Below are positions 49,901-60,250 of a stretch of 64,000 bases of DNA, one piece after another (the stretch's first letter is position 1; each line of letters begins with the position of its first letter). Under the pieces are notes generated by a model, which saw only the letters and a list, made by a program, of their open reading frames with translations, made no database searches and had not been told where the DNA came from. The position numbers and the translations under genes were made by a program. The stretch is from the NCBI GenBank assembly GCA_038030265.1, contig CM075938.1:19693009-19757008 (forward strand), read 5' to 3'. The DNA comes from Corythucha ciliata. Lineage: Eukaryota; Arthropoda; Insecta; Hemiptera; Tingidae.

Positions 49901-51600
49901 ACAGTGAGAGAGACCAGAAAGCGGTGAATCGCGGCTGGTTCGTGAGGGGTGAAGTTACTCCCCTGCACGAGGCAATTTACTCAGGAAACTTGGCGTTAAG
50001 GTAATTAGGGGTAAAGCCCGAAGAGTTCTAACTCTTTTCTCTGGGAAATTTGTTGCTGCAGGCGGGTTTCTAGCGTAAGGAGTTTCCTTCGACTCAATCA
50101 CCGTCGTTTCCTATATACACATCAGCACAGTGGTACAATGGGTTTCCTTTTACAACATTTTTGAAAAACATACGTGTCGTCACACGAACTTTAGAACACC
50201 CTCTAGAAATATCACTCTTACACGTACAGAATGCCGAAACCTTGAGTGTGCCACACCAATACGCTTCTAAGACGGTTGTTCATGGGACGGATGGTGGAGA
50301 GGTGCCCGGAAAGGGGCTTCCCATATAGTTTGCTTGTGTGAATGTGGTTTGGGGGGGTGGGAGAAGGGGTGAATTATATTTCCCTTGCGGTATACTTGCG
50401 GAAGGTGCGGCCCGTCGCCCAGGGGTGAATAAGTCACACAATCGCGAATATGCGACATCGTCTCTCTTTCAACCCCTCCCACCCTGCTTCTACATACCAA
50501 AAACCTTTCGACCTTACAATATCTTTCAAATACAATGCTTCACTGTACCCCTCATACGGGTAACAATACACTCGTCGTATTACGACTCACAAGGGAGACC
50601 CCTTTTCGGAGACGAGAGACGGTCGAACAAGGAGTAAAGACAAGGCATAAGGGACTTCGCCATACCGGCTTCCTCCGGCTAAAACCGGTCGTCCATTCAT
50701 ACGAAGTGTAAGCGCGAGTTTGATTTACGGTACACGCAGGTGCATAATAACTCAACTTCTCCTCTCTCCGGGCTTTCACCTTTTTAAAATAATTCTCTCT
50801 CTCCCTTGTTGCGTCCTACTGTTTTTTCTTTTTTGTACTCTCGAAGCATTGTTCACCCCCTTTTAAACGGAGGTGAATGTGCACGCGTCTCCAAAAACCC
50901 CCTTTCCCTTCCCAGCCATGTATGTGAGAAGTAGGAGTATGAGGAGGGGGGGAAACAGTTTACGCACGATGAATTTTTTATTGCCAATTTTCCCTTCGCC
51001 AGGGGTAAAAGAACCTGCACCAGGATAATTTTTCTTCGGCACAAAACCCGATTTCCCCGAAATACAGTGCGCTAACAGCGTGGTGGTCGTAGAAGTGGTG
51101 GTGGTGGGGGGACTCGGTAGAACATTCACATCTATTATTCTTTGTTAACTGTGAACTTTGGTGAAGAGGGGAGGGACACTTATCAAATTGATCATTTTTC
51201 TTTGTCGTAACTCTGGTGCATGAGATCAAGAAAAAAAAAATGTATGTATGCCCAAAAACGTGGAACCATGGTGTAATGATACTGTTGGAATTGATTTTTT
51301 GTCGGTAAGGGGGGACAAGAAGGAATATTCGATGAGCTCCGAGAGTACAAACAAGGTAAAGTGGTTCGTAGATTATTAAATTTCTGCCTCTTTTAGGACA
51401 GGTTCGGACCATGTCACGTGCCGCAGTGGGACGGAGTTGGGGGGCTATGTTGTGTGTAAAAATCACTGTACTGGATAGTTTCTGACGTGAGTGATCCTTT
51501 ACGTGGGCAGCTTCCTCACAGTCGGGAGTAGCCAGATGATCACGTTTGGTTAACAACTTTTGGAGACAGGTATGCAGACCAATCAAAAATTGACAGCTAC
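46966..51600. other. plain region: no gene seen
   Basis: A 19-base A run at 47897-47915 could be an old retroposon tail, but no retroposon body is recognised. There is a GGC tract at about 48043-48054 and a GA tract at 48117-48136. A minus-strand frame of 98 codons (47551-47847) and one of 202 codons (50978-51586) are open but begin at non-ATG codons and have no recognisable motif. Confidence 0.5.
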
Positions 51601-51609
51601 CTGCCTGAA

Positions 51610-52285
51610 ATTAGGCTGAGCACACGGTGAAATTCACAATTTCACAACGGCGAGTTTCTGCGGTTTTTAAAACGTTGTAAAAACGGGTGGCCTCCGTGAG
51701 CGTGTACGAATAGGGGTGGAGGTACCTACATTATGTAATTTTAGGACCGAAAATTCGAACTTTAGTTGACCGTGAAGTGCTTGGACTTGGAGGCCATACC
51801 CCACAACATTTTCATTCCTGAATGTGTCAAACTCACGAAATTGATTTACAATGCGTGGAGCACGCGATATTTGGCTTTGCGACAGCCCAACAACTCATGA
51901 TTTTTTGTTGTTGAGATCCAAACCCGAGAAATGCTTTTTGGGGAGCCAAACCCTCGAAATTGCCTTTTTAAAGCCAGCCCCACGAAATTTGTTACAACCA
52001 AAGAGCCAAATTAGAGAGTAATTGGTAAATTAAGGAGTGAAACCCGTGGATTGGAGGATTTTTAAGAGTCAACCCCTCGAAAATTGGTTTTCGAGGAGCC
52101 AAACGCATAAAACTGGATGTTAAAGTAGTGAAACTGACTAGGCCAGCCAAATAGTTATTCAAGTTGTGAAATATGGTTTCATTGGGAGCTAGACCCACGA
52201 AATTGAAGTTTTGAAGAGCCAAACCCGCAAAACTGGTTCTAAAAAGAGCCAAACGCATAAAATTGGTTGGTACACATTGTAAGTA
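51610..52285 (+). repeat. 31-bp island repeat array, orientation A
   Basis: Clear from about 51830: AAACTCACGAAATTGATTTA, GGAGCCAAACCCTCGAAATT, GAGCCAAACCCGCAAAACTG and GAGCCAAACGCATAAAATTG. Near 52216 and 52246 the GAGCC words are exactly 30 bp apart. Confidence 0.75.
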
Positions 52286-52382
52286 AAGCGCATGAACTAC
52301 GATAACCCTCGTAGGTGATGCGGGCAAATAATTGTAGCCATTAGAAGCCTATTACGTTGTCAGTGTGACAGAGTGTGGGGAT

Positions 52383-52490
52383 GCGTCATTGACATTGGTG
52401 GACCGGTGCGTCATTGACATCGACGGACCGGTGCGTCATTGACATCGACGGACCGGTGCGTCATTGACATCGACGGAGCGGTGCGTCATT
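52383..52490 (+). repeat. 25-bp minisatellite, about 4.3 near-identical copies
   Basis: GCGTCATTGACATCGACGG plus ACCGGT repeats with starts at 52383, 52408, 52433, 52458 and 52483, a strict 25-bp period. Only a few substitutions separate the copies, so the array is young compared with the surrounding island repeat. Confidence 0.95.
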
Positions 52491-52549
52491 GGTTCAGGCT
52501 GTTCACCATCTTCCGCGTCAGATTTAATTTCATTTCAGTTTTCATAGGA

Positions 52550-52770
52550 ATGAAACCCACAAAATTGCTTCGAAAAAATATCATGACCCATAAAATTGGT
52601 AATTTGCTAAGCGAACCACACAAAATTGGCTTGTTTCGAAAGGCGAACCCGCGAAATTTGTTTTCTGTTGGAGCCAGTCTCGTAAAATTGGGGTTTTCAA
52701 GAGCCAAATCCGCAGCTAGGCTCAAAAAATTGATATTGTTAGTAAGGTCGCTTAAACTACGAGGGTTAGT
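52550..52770 (+). repeat. 31-bp island repeat array, orientation A
   Basis: Units GAAACCCACAAAATTGCTTC, GCGAACCACACAAAATTGGC, GCGAACCCGCGAAATTTG and GAGCCAAATCCGCAGC follow the 25-bp minisatellite at about 30-bp steps. Confidence 0.65.
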
Positions 52771-52776
52771 AGGTAA

Positions 52777-52857
52777 TGCATGCATGAAGCTGTAGCACCT
52801 CAACGAGGGAAGACAAGAGATTGTAGGCTCCTATATGGCTACAGCTCTATGCATGCA
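52777..52857. repeat. 81-bp foldback: 20-bp arms, 18 of 20 paired
   Basis: TGCATGCATGAAGCTGTAGC (52777-52796) is the inverted complement, with two mismatches, of GCTACAGCTCTATGCATGCA (52838-52857). The spacer is 41 bp. The preceding words AAACTACGAGGGTTAGTAGG resemble 52290-52315 (GAACTACGATAACCCTCGTAGG), hinting at a duplicated unit on either side of the minisatellite. Confidence 0.75.
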
Positions 52858-52859
52858 TC

Positions 52860-53400
52860 ACAAAATGCGGAGAACCAGCAAACTTTGGATTTTTAGACGG
52901 CATAATTGGTTCATGCAAAAGCCAAACCACCAAACTAATTGGTCCTTTTTAAGAGGTAGGCCCGAAAAATTGGTTCTTGAAACGGGCAAAGCCACGAAAT
53001 TGGGGTTTCTTAGGCCCGCCGCAAATTGAGCCCACGCGTGGGTCACCCAAGCTCAAAAAACAGTTAAAAGTCTATCCATTTTCAATTGTTTTTTTAATGG
53101 GCTTTTTATCGATCTGTCTCTAGAAATGGGTAATTTAAGGAGCTAAGACCACGAAATGTTTTTTTTTTTTAAATTGACCTTGACCGCCTTGCCTTGACCT
53201 GCGAATTTGTTAAAATTTAATGAGCCGAAGTGGAGACATTGTGAGTTTTTAGAGGTCTAGACCCGCGAAATCTGGGCTTTTTAGCGATCTGGACCAGCAA
53301 AATCTTGGCTTTCAGGGAGACAAACCTGCGAAATTTGTGATTTAAGACCGGTGAGATTAGGGTTTTCTGAGAGTGAAATTTTGTCTTGTCTTGCCCTGCG
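52860..53400 (+). repeat. 31-bp island repeat array, orientation A
   Basis: Units AAGCCAAACCACCAAACTAA, GGCAAAGCCACGAAATTGGG, AGCTAAGACCACGAAATGTT, CTAGACCCGCGAAATCTGGG and GACAAACCTGCGAAATTTG. Several have the CTAGACCCGCGAAA variant also seen at 19.4 and 41.5 kb. Confidence 0.65.
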
Positions 53401-56400
53401 CACTTGATGGGTTCGCAGTTGGCTTTTCCGGCGACAAACCGCGCACCGACAACGCCTCAAGATTGTCAGTTTTCAGGCCGCTATATTCGTTTTCCAGTCA
53501 ACCATATCAGTTTGTGTGATACTATGAAAGTGGGTTTCCGTTTGTGAGGAAAAGTCTGGTTTTGGAGAAGACTTTCATAGGTTCCGGCCAATTACAGTTA
53601 AACCAATCTTTTGGGGCAGGATTTCCAGCTTTATGCTTCAAAACTCACTTTCTGCGCAAAAAATAACCAATTTTGGAGCGAAAAATATGATTTTGCATCA
53701 ATAAAATTGGCAGTCCAAGATCTAAGAGTGTTTTCAAGTAGGAACAATTCCAAATTTTGCCTCAGTGATAGTTGTTGGGACTCTAGGTAAAATAGTCAGT
53801 TTACGTCGCAAAACAAACAGTTTTCAAATTTTCCTATTTAGATGGGTGCACCCATCTGAGGAACGTGTGGTGCAAGGCTTTGGGAAGTGAAGTCGACATT
53901 TATACCACCTATTTGCTGTTCTCCGGTTAAAACACACGTTTTATAGCCAAACGAATGGGTTGCGGCAGGGGACGATGTGCAAAGCATATCTATTAGGAAG
54001 AGTTAAAGAGGGAAACAAGAGTCTTTGTAACCCAATTATTATAGCAACTTTATTCACGCCTCAGTTAGCGGTCTAATCAACGGGGTTTTCTTCTTTTTTT
54101 TCCGTCGAATTAGCTTACTACCCCTCCGGCTCTTCACCACATGGGTAAAAAGCGAAGGAACAATGGAAGCGCCGTGTAATCACGTGCCCTCCTGCTCTAC
54201 AATTCACGGTGCGTTTCGCTTTATACGTTTAGGGGGAAGGGAGGGGTGTTTCGTGCACTTTTCCAGTTTGGATGCGCTGTGAAATGGATGTTGACTTTTC
54301 CTTCCTGGTGATCGAGAGGCGGGAGGTGATTGGTTGATGGTTGGTGGTGAGGGGGAGGCGTAAAGGTTGATTTCATCCTGGAAAAGAAAGAGGTTCCCAG
54401 CAAAGAACGAAGTATTGTACCAAAGAAAGAGGAACGGTTGAAGGTGATGTGTGGGGGGAGGGGGGCAAGAAGGTAAAGGTCGATTTCAACCCCGCTAAAC
54501 CCCCATACCCTACTCAACCATAGCCTTTCCTTCTTCGAAGCTTATGGTTCAACCTCACAGACGAATTAAATGGTCCGTGGAAATCAGAAAGGGCGGAGCC
54601 CCCCTCCCCATCATACACATTTCCACAGTGCACAACCGTCTGACACAGCTTTTCTTATATGGTAGCCCAGTGGCCTATACTAGGAAGGAAAAACAATAGC
54701 CCTCCATGCCTTCTAAACAATCCCCCCCCCCCCCGAACAACATTACTCTTGAGTTGCCGACACTTCGGCGATATGAGGGCTGCGCACCGGGTATACTTAG
54801 AGGGGCGAAAATTCGTAAAATAGAGATTTTGTAAAGCGTTTAACATTTTTCTCACGGTTTTTTGTTTGTATCCACAAGCATCTATAAAACTTCCCTTTCC
54901 ACACCACCCACCAAAGGGAGTAAAACCCAACATTTTAGCCCTCCTTCTATAACGCTTTTAACCCTCTCTTACTGTCCGACTATATATTTCTTCCTCTTTT
55001 TGGTAATTTTTTCCTCCCTCACCTTCACGATCCCCCCCCCCCACCTCGAAGCTCCTCACTTCTTGCTCACTACCTGAAGTAACATTGTAAATATTTACAC
55101 AAGGGGGTTGAATTGAGAGCAAAGGGCCTTTTTTCACCCTCCCGCCATCCATCGTAACCCTTTTCAACAATTCACTCGTGGTGATGTGTGCGCGTGTGTA
55201 CACCCAGGGATACGCACAAAAAAAGAAGGTAGCATCCATCTCTAAACAGTCCAATGGCTTTATTCCCTTTTTTCCGTCCTCCCCCTTCCATCTTGCAGGC
55301 CTGAAATAATTCTTTCTTTTTTTCGTTTTATTCCACTCTTATCATTTCTCTTGGGATCTTTAATTGCGTTAATTTTTTCTTTCTGGAATGAGAAAAAAAA
55401 ACTAATCTCGTAGCTCGCCTAATGAATACGCTGAAATCTCACTGCCCCCCCCCACTCGACTCTCATTTCACTTTTTGAAAAATTTAATAAACTGGGAGTA
55501 AATTGTTATTTAAGGGGTCCTGGAAGTGTCGTAAAAGACGTCGTGGTTGGGAATGATGAATCAGAATGATAACTACTGAAGGAATTTGAACGTTCTGAGT
55601 TAATCTTTTCCCCCTGAACTTCGTGGAGGCCATGGAATTCTGTGAAACGTCCAATTTCTGAAAAAATAAATAACAAAAAAACAAACAGGAACGCAGGACT
55701 TTTCTATCGGGCCAAACGGATCTTAAAAACGGTCGGCTCCAACGATATCAATCTTACGGGAATCATCAACAATCCCCTTCTCTCGTTAAAACCCTCGTTA
55801 AAACGCGTATAGTAATTTATTAAAATCAAACGATAGTTATTCCCCCCATCCCTTTTTCACCACCACAGAGTATCAGCCCCTACAGCATCACACCTGTCAC
55901 ATTCGTCATTTTACCCTCCACTTCTCCATCAATCCCCTCCCTGAAGGTATCGTGCTGTGAACTTAAATTGAAGACAGGAAGGATTAACTCGGTAGATAAA
56001 TTGTGGACAGAATGAAATGTGACGGTTTTTTTTTCTCTCTCGTCCTTTGCCTATCTTTTTTAACGCCCGGTGATGGAGGATGTTGCGCTGGAGCGGAGGG
56101 GAAGGCCTATGTTTCTCAACTTGAAACATCCCATAATCCTCCCTTCAGGTTGTTCTCTGTAGGGTGGGATTATTTTAGTAGAGGATCTGACAATATTACT
56201 TCACTGGATGTCTCTGTCCAGCCTGACTGAATCATTTTCCACGGCAAGAATACTGCAACACTTAGATCAACGTCCGGGCCATTTCATTAACATTTCTCAG
56301 AAAGAGGGCGGATTTGTGATGTAATAGGGGTAGATAATCAACGGGTAAATTCCGTTGAGTCCCTGGAAACGTCGTGCAAGCGGCAAAAAACACAATGGAT

Positions 56401-57019
56401 CTAGGGCCGAATTCGGCCTGGAATTCGTAAAGTTGTTCCTTGAATCTCAATTTTTGGACCAAAAACAGTCAATTTTTTCCTAGAAACAGAGAGGAAACTT
56501 ACCTACAATTGACCCCCTAATTTCTGACTTTCGGTTCAAGAACTCCGAAGCACTTGCGTGCGTAAACCGTCACTGTTAGACTTCCAATGTAAACCCCCTC
56601 CCCCAAAATGTCCAATGTGTGTGTGCGAGTGTGGGATGAATTGGGCTATACATCTGTTGAGTCCTCCCACAGTAATCCTGTTGGTTATCCATTGAGTCTG
56701 TTGAATTGTTGATAGATTTATAAGTAAAGGGGAAATTTGGAAGTTTTGGTGGCAAACTCCAGTTTCGGACCCCTTTCCGGCTTCACCTTCATAATTAGTT
56801 TGCTGTTGGGGGGGGGGGGATTTTACAGGGTTCAGACCGTTTCAAGTGGTCCTGAAGGGAAAATTTCCGCGAAAAGTTTCCCGAGGCTACGTGCCTATAC
56901 ATGTAAAACCTTATAATCAATCGTTTGGTGCAGGAGAATGTGAACGTTATTGTTGTATTGTATCCTACAATAAGTTACAGCTTAAAAACCAGAAAGTGGC
57001 TCCTATGACCTGTATTCTG
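53401..57019. other. plain region: no gene seen; two palindromic sites
   Basis: An inverted repeat CTATGAAAGT / ACTTTCATAG (53522-53531 and 53571-53580) and the palindrome at 53840-53857 stand out. So do C runs at 54722-54734, 55032-55042 and 55445-55453, a G run at 56808-56819 and the 14-bp palindrome GGCCGAATTCGGCC at 56405-56418. No gene recognised. Confidence 0.55.
53840..53857. repeat. perfect 18-bp palindrome
   Basis: AGATGGGTGCACCCATCT is its own reverse complement over all 18 bases. It could bind a symmetric dimeric factor or be chance; no neighbouring gene helps to decide. Confidence 0.8.
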
Positions 57020-57230
57020 GCTAATTACAAATACAATTTCGTGAATTTGGCACCACTATTTTTGCAGGTCTGGCTCACTAAAAAAAACCTAATTTCTCGG
57101 ATTTCACTCACTAAACAACCAATTCAACAGAATTTTTTCTTCAATGAAGCACTTTCACTGGCCTGGCTCTCTAAAACCAGATTTTCCTGGTTCCACTCGC
57201 TAAAAAAACATTTTCACGCGTTCTACTCCC
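57020..57230 (-). repeat. 31-bp island repeat array, orientation B
   Basis: Units AATTTCGTGAATTTGGCACC, AATTTCTCGGATTTCACTCA and ATTTTCACGCGTTCTACTCC at about 30-bp steps, ending at the hAT-like terminus at 57231. Confidence 0.6.
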
Positions 57231-57452
57231 TAGGGTGATCAGACCGTCAGACGTCCTACTTTCTCCGGACATGACCTATAGTGCGTCCAGGGGCACCCGG
57301 GCTCATTTTTCAGGTGTCCAGAGAGCGAAAATCCTATTTTTTGGTCCAAACTTGTAACATCTAATGGGTCTAACCTCCAACATCTTCCACGTTAACCTCT
57401 TTGATTGAAAGCTGTGAGTCGGGCGTCCCCGGATTTGGCTTATTCCAAACTC

Positions 57453-57518
57453 AAAGTAATAATGTGGTGGAAATGGCGGGATAAAGCGCAGAAAAACAAC
57501 GCCCTAGTTTAAAATGAG
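57453..57518 (+). repeat. 66-bp dispersed repeat, copy 2 (identical to 27866-27931)
   Basis: Identical by eye over 66 bp to 27866-27931 while the flanks differ. It lies just inside the left part of the candidate hAT element. Confidence 0.9.
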
Positions 57519-57519
57519 T

Positions 57520-58463
57520 CAATGAGTCAAATTTCATCATTTTGGCTCTCACAAATCCCCCAAAAATTTTTTTTATTTCTTTCTTTCTTCGAATTCGCAC
57601 ACATTTAGAACGTGATTTTATGAATTTTGATCCTTCAAACACCAATTTCACCATTTTTTAGGAATTAAATACCATATTTTTTAAGTCTGGCTCTTTCTGA
57701 AATCAGTCCCACAACTTTGGCCCATATTGGAAAGACAAATTTCGTAATTTTTGGCTCTTGATCACAATTCCGCTCCTCCACAACAACTTTGCTCCTTCGA
57801 AACCAAACTTAACGGATTCTGGCTATTTCAAACCCTAATTTCGGGTATTTTCATTCTTTCAAAAACCAAGTTCGTGGCCTTATAGCTATTTCTAAAGTCA
57901 GTTTCTCAGACTTCGCAAGTTCAAAAAACAAAATGTGGCTCTTCTGAAAAGAAAATTCACAATTTTGGCACCATTGAAGCCAATATCGGGGATTTACGCT
58001 TTATCATAAACCTAAAGTCATGACTTTAGCGGTTCCAATCCAGGTCGATAGGTATGGTTAGTTCAAAAACCGGATTCGGGTCGTTCAAAAACCAAATGTC
58101 ATGATTTTGGCCCTTTCACACCACAATTTAGCCACGGATTTTCTCTTTTCCATAATAAAATGTCAGGAATTTGGCTTCTTCATAGAATAATGATTTCTCT
58201 GATTTTTGATATTTCAAACGTTTATTTAGCTTTCACTCTTTCCAAAGCAAACTTCCGTGGTTTTAGCTCTTTCTAAAGTCTTTGGCTTGTTCTAAAAACT
58301 AATTTCGGCCTTTAGAAACCCAAATTCGCGGATTTGGCTTACTCAAAAACCAAATTTCGTCCTATTGCCTTTTAGAAACCCTAATTTTCTGGATAAATAA
58401 TAACCTAATTTAGTGGATTTTTCTCTTTCAAATACAAATTTTACCCTGAAGCACTCCTCCCTT
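57520..58463 (-). repeat. 31-bp island repeat array, orientation B
   Basis: About 25-30 degenerate units, for example AAATTTCGTAATTTTTGGCT, AATTTCGGGTATTTTCATTC then TTTCAAAAACC, and AAATTCGCGGATTTGGCTTA then CTCAAAAACC. This is the longest nearly uninterrupted array in the window. Confidence 0.75.
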
Positions 58464-58831
58464 CAGTGGTGGATCCAGCACTTTATCAAAGGGGGAGGGG
58501 GTTCGAAGCAAAATTGTTCACCTCCCTGGGGGAGGGGGGGTTTGCACAACGCCAGTGAAAAATACAGATATAAGAGCCACTTTTTCTGCTTTTCAAAATC
58601 CTGGGGGGGGGGGGGGTCCTTCACCCATCATGAGTTTCGTATGAATTTTCCCGCTTCTTTTGTATTATAGTGATGTGTAAAACTGTCGATTCGCTCTTTC
58701 ACATTTAATTTAATTTTGTTCATCTTCTTACCTCTATTTTTCGTTTTTTATATTTCTTTCTTAATTTTTATTATTATTCTGACCTTAAGAGGGGGGGTTC
58801 TGACCCCCCCCCCCCCGTGGATCCGCCACTG
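58464..58831. mobile_element. hAT-type non-autonomous element, 368 bp, perfect 8-bp duplication
   Basis: The left end CAGTGGTGGATCCAGC and the reverse complement of the right end, CAGTGGCGGATCCACG, match at 13 of the first 14 positions. The octamer CCTCCCTT flanks both sides exactly (58456-58463 and 58832-58839), which is diagnostic of hAT-type insertion. CAGTGGCGGATCCA ends followed by G-rich sequence are, as far as I know, widespread in animal hAT MITEs. It contains G/C runs at 58603-58616 and 58804-58816 and no transposase. It is nested in an orientation-B array and inside the 57231-59229 interval. Confidence 0.88.
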
Positions 58832-59026
58832 CCTCCCTTACCCCCTTTCCATTGTGGTGAAAATGGTCAGCTGCTGGTCCAGCAATTGCCTGTGGTTCAG
58901 TTCAGTTCAGTACATAATAATAGTAGAAGTTCAGAACTTCTTTTCTAAAATACTGCACTGGTTTAGGTCACGAAGAGGGGAGGCAGTTGAAATGTTAGCT
59001 GCGTCTCGGGCGCTCACTTTGTTACG

Positions 59027-59031
59027 CCACT
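59027..59031. mobile_element. possible orphan hAT terminus (CGTAACAAAGTG type)
   Basis: CACTTTGTTACGCCACTG ends here; its reverse complement CAGTGGCGTAACAAAGTG resembles hAT-type ends. No partner end was found, so this is weak. Confidence 0.25.
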
Positions 59032-59239
59032 GAAGCCGTTACGTTGCTATCACAAACGAACACGACCCCCTAAAGTAGAGTGAATAACCATGCGAGTAAA
59101 TAACTTCTAACTGATCTCTCTCGTACTTATTTTTACACGTCCTACTATTGTGTCTTACTTTCTATCTCAACCGTCCTACTTTTTCGGGCTAGGCTTCCTC
59201 GGAAACCATTTTTAAATCTGGTCACCCTACCATTCCTAC

Positions 59240-59280
59240 CAGTGGTGGCGGAAGTATTTTGGATCAGGGGGGAGGGGGCA
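59240..59280 (+). mobile_element. possible orphan hAT terminus (CAGTGGTGGCGGA)
   Basis: CAGTGGTGGCGGAAGTATTT followed by a G-rich stretch has the same start and style as the element at 58464 but no partner end nearby. The SINE at 59319 lies directly downstream and may have interrupted it. Confidence 0.3.
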
Positions 59281-59318
59281 AATATCAAGCCTCTCCTTCC
59301 ACCATTTCCCTCCCCCTT

Positions 59319-59613
59319 CGATGGTGTAATGGATACAATACTCGCTTCGTAACCCAGCGGGCCTGGGTTCGAGTCCAGCTATTGCCCATCACACTATAAG
59401 GCTGCGGCGAGCTGTGACACGGCTCACTCGGCTTCGTGCGGGCGTTCACGGTGGTGTGCGTATGACAAACCACGCAGCGACCGAAACGCCCGCGTAGTAC
59501 GGGTGTGAAGTGCACACTGCTGATGGAGTTACAGGGTACGGTGTAAGAGCCGCAAGAGCTTAGGCGCCAGCGGGCTCGGTAGATGCGAGTCCGTACCCTC
59601 AACAAAAAAAAAA
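59319..59613 (+). mobile_element. tRNA-derived SINE, about 295 bp
   Basis: An RNA polymerase III internal promoter is visible: A box TGGTGTAATGG (59322-59332) and a consensus-perfect B box GGTTCGAGTCC (59366-59376), 44 bp apart. The head resembles tRNA-Arg (TAATGGATA, TTCG), but the anticodon loop is expanded and the T stem lacks a base, so it is not a functional tRNA. A GC-rich tRNA-unrelated body follows and ends in an A-rich tail (59604-59613). No target duplication is clear. The antisense frame across it (59285-59788, 167 codons) is a by-product of its GC content. Confidence 0.7.
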
Positions 59614-59719
59614 CCCTTAAAAAGGGTGAGGCTGGCGCTTGATCCAGTCGGCGGCGGCGCGGCGCCCTCCCCTCCAGGCCAAAATGAGAGGAAGCTAGTC
59701 GTCCCCCTGCCCACCGGTC

Positions 59720-60250
59720 GCCAATTTCGCGGATTTTTGTTGCTGAAAAACAATTTTTACGGCCTGTCTCACTAAGAACCACTTTCACGAGTTTCGTGAA
59801 AGACTCACTACAGAACTATTTTTGCGTTTTCCTCTCGCTAAAAATCCGATTTTTCTGATTTCGTTTCCAAAACCTTTTAGCGGCTCTGGATCACTCAAAA
59901 ATAATTTTCACTGGTTTCACTTTTGGTGATCTTGCAGACTAAAAACTATAGTTTCGCAGTTGTGGCTCACTTAAAAACCCAATTTCTTGGATTTCGCACT
60001 CTAAAAACTAATTTTGCGCATTTTTCTCGCCAGAAAACTGTTTTCCCTTGTCTGGCTCACTACAACCATGCTTGCTGGACAAACAAGTTAAGAAACATTT
60101 TCGTGGGTTTGGCTTGCTACAAAATCTTTGCGGATTTTTGTTGCTGAATTTCACAGGGTGGCATAGATTAAAACCCCAATTACCCGGTATTGCACACTTA
60201 TAACACTTTTTTGAGGGACCGGCTCACTTAATAACCAATTTATGGGATTC
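59720..60250 (-). repeat. 31-bp island repeat array, orientation B
   Basis: Units CAATTTCGCGGATTTTTGTT, CACTTTCACGAGTTTCGTG, CAATTTCTTGGATTTCGCAC and CATTTTCGTGGGTTTGGCTT at about 30-bp steps, continuing the island that starts at 57020. Confidence 0.65.

Larger units (their letters stand above)
57231..59229. mobile_element. candidate 2.0-kb hAT-like element (paired termini)
   Basis: The left terminus TAGGGTGATCAGACCG and the reverse complement of the right terminus, TAGGGTGACCAGATTT, match the YAGGGTGACCAGA style of some hAT ends. CGTCCTACTTT lies inside both ends (57250 and 59171). No 8-bp duplication is visible (CTACTCCC versus CCATTCCT), so the ends may belong to two separate decayed copies. 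The interval holds an orientation-B array, a 66-bp dispersed repeat and a younger hAT insertion. No transposase frame. Confidence 0.45.

Noticed and set aside
50338..50637. 99-codon forward frame
   Set aside because: Starts at a non-ATG codon in G-rich low complexity and shows no domain.
59319..59390. Functional tRNA-Arg gene
   Set aside because: The anticodon loop has extra bases and the T stem is broken; the following body and A-tail show it is a SINE head.
59285..59788. 167-codon minus-strand frame
   Set aside because: It lies across the SINE, whose GC-rich body keeps several frames open; antisense by-product.
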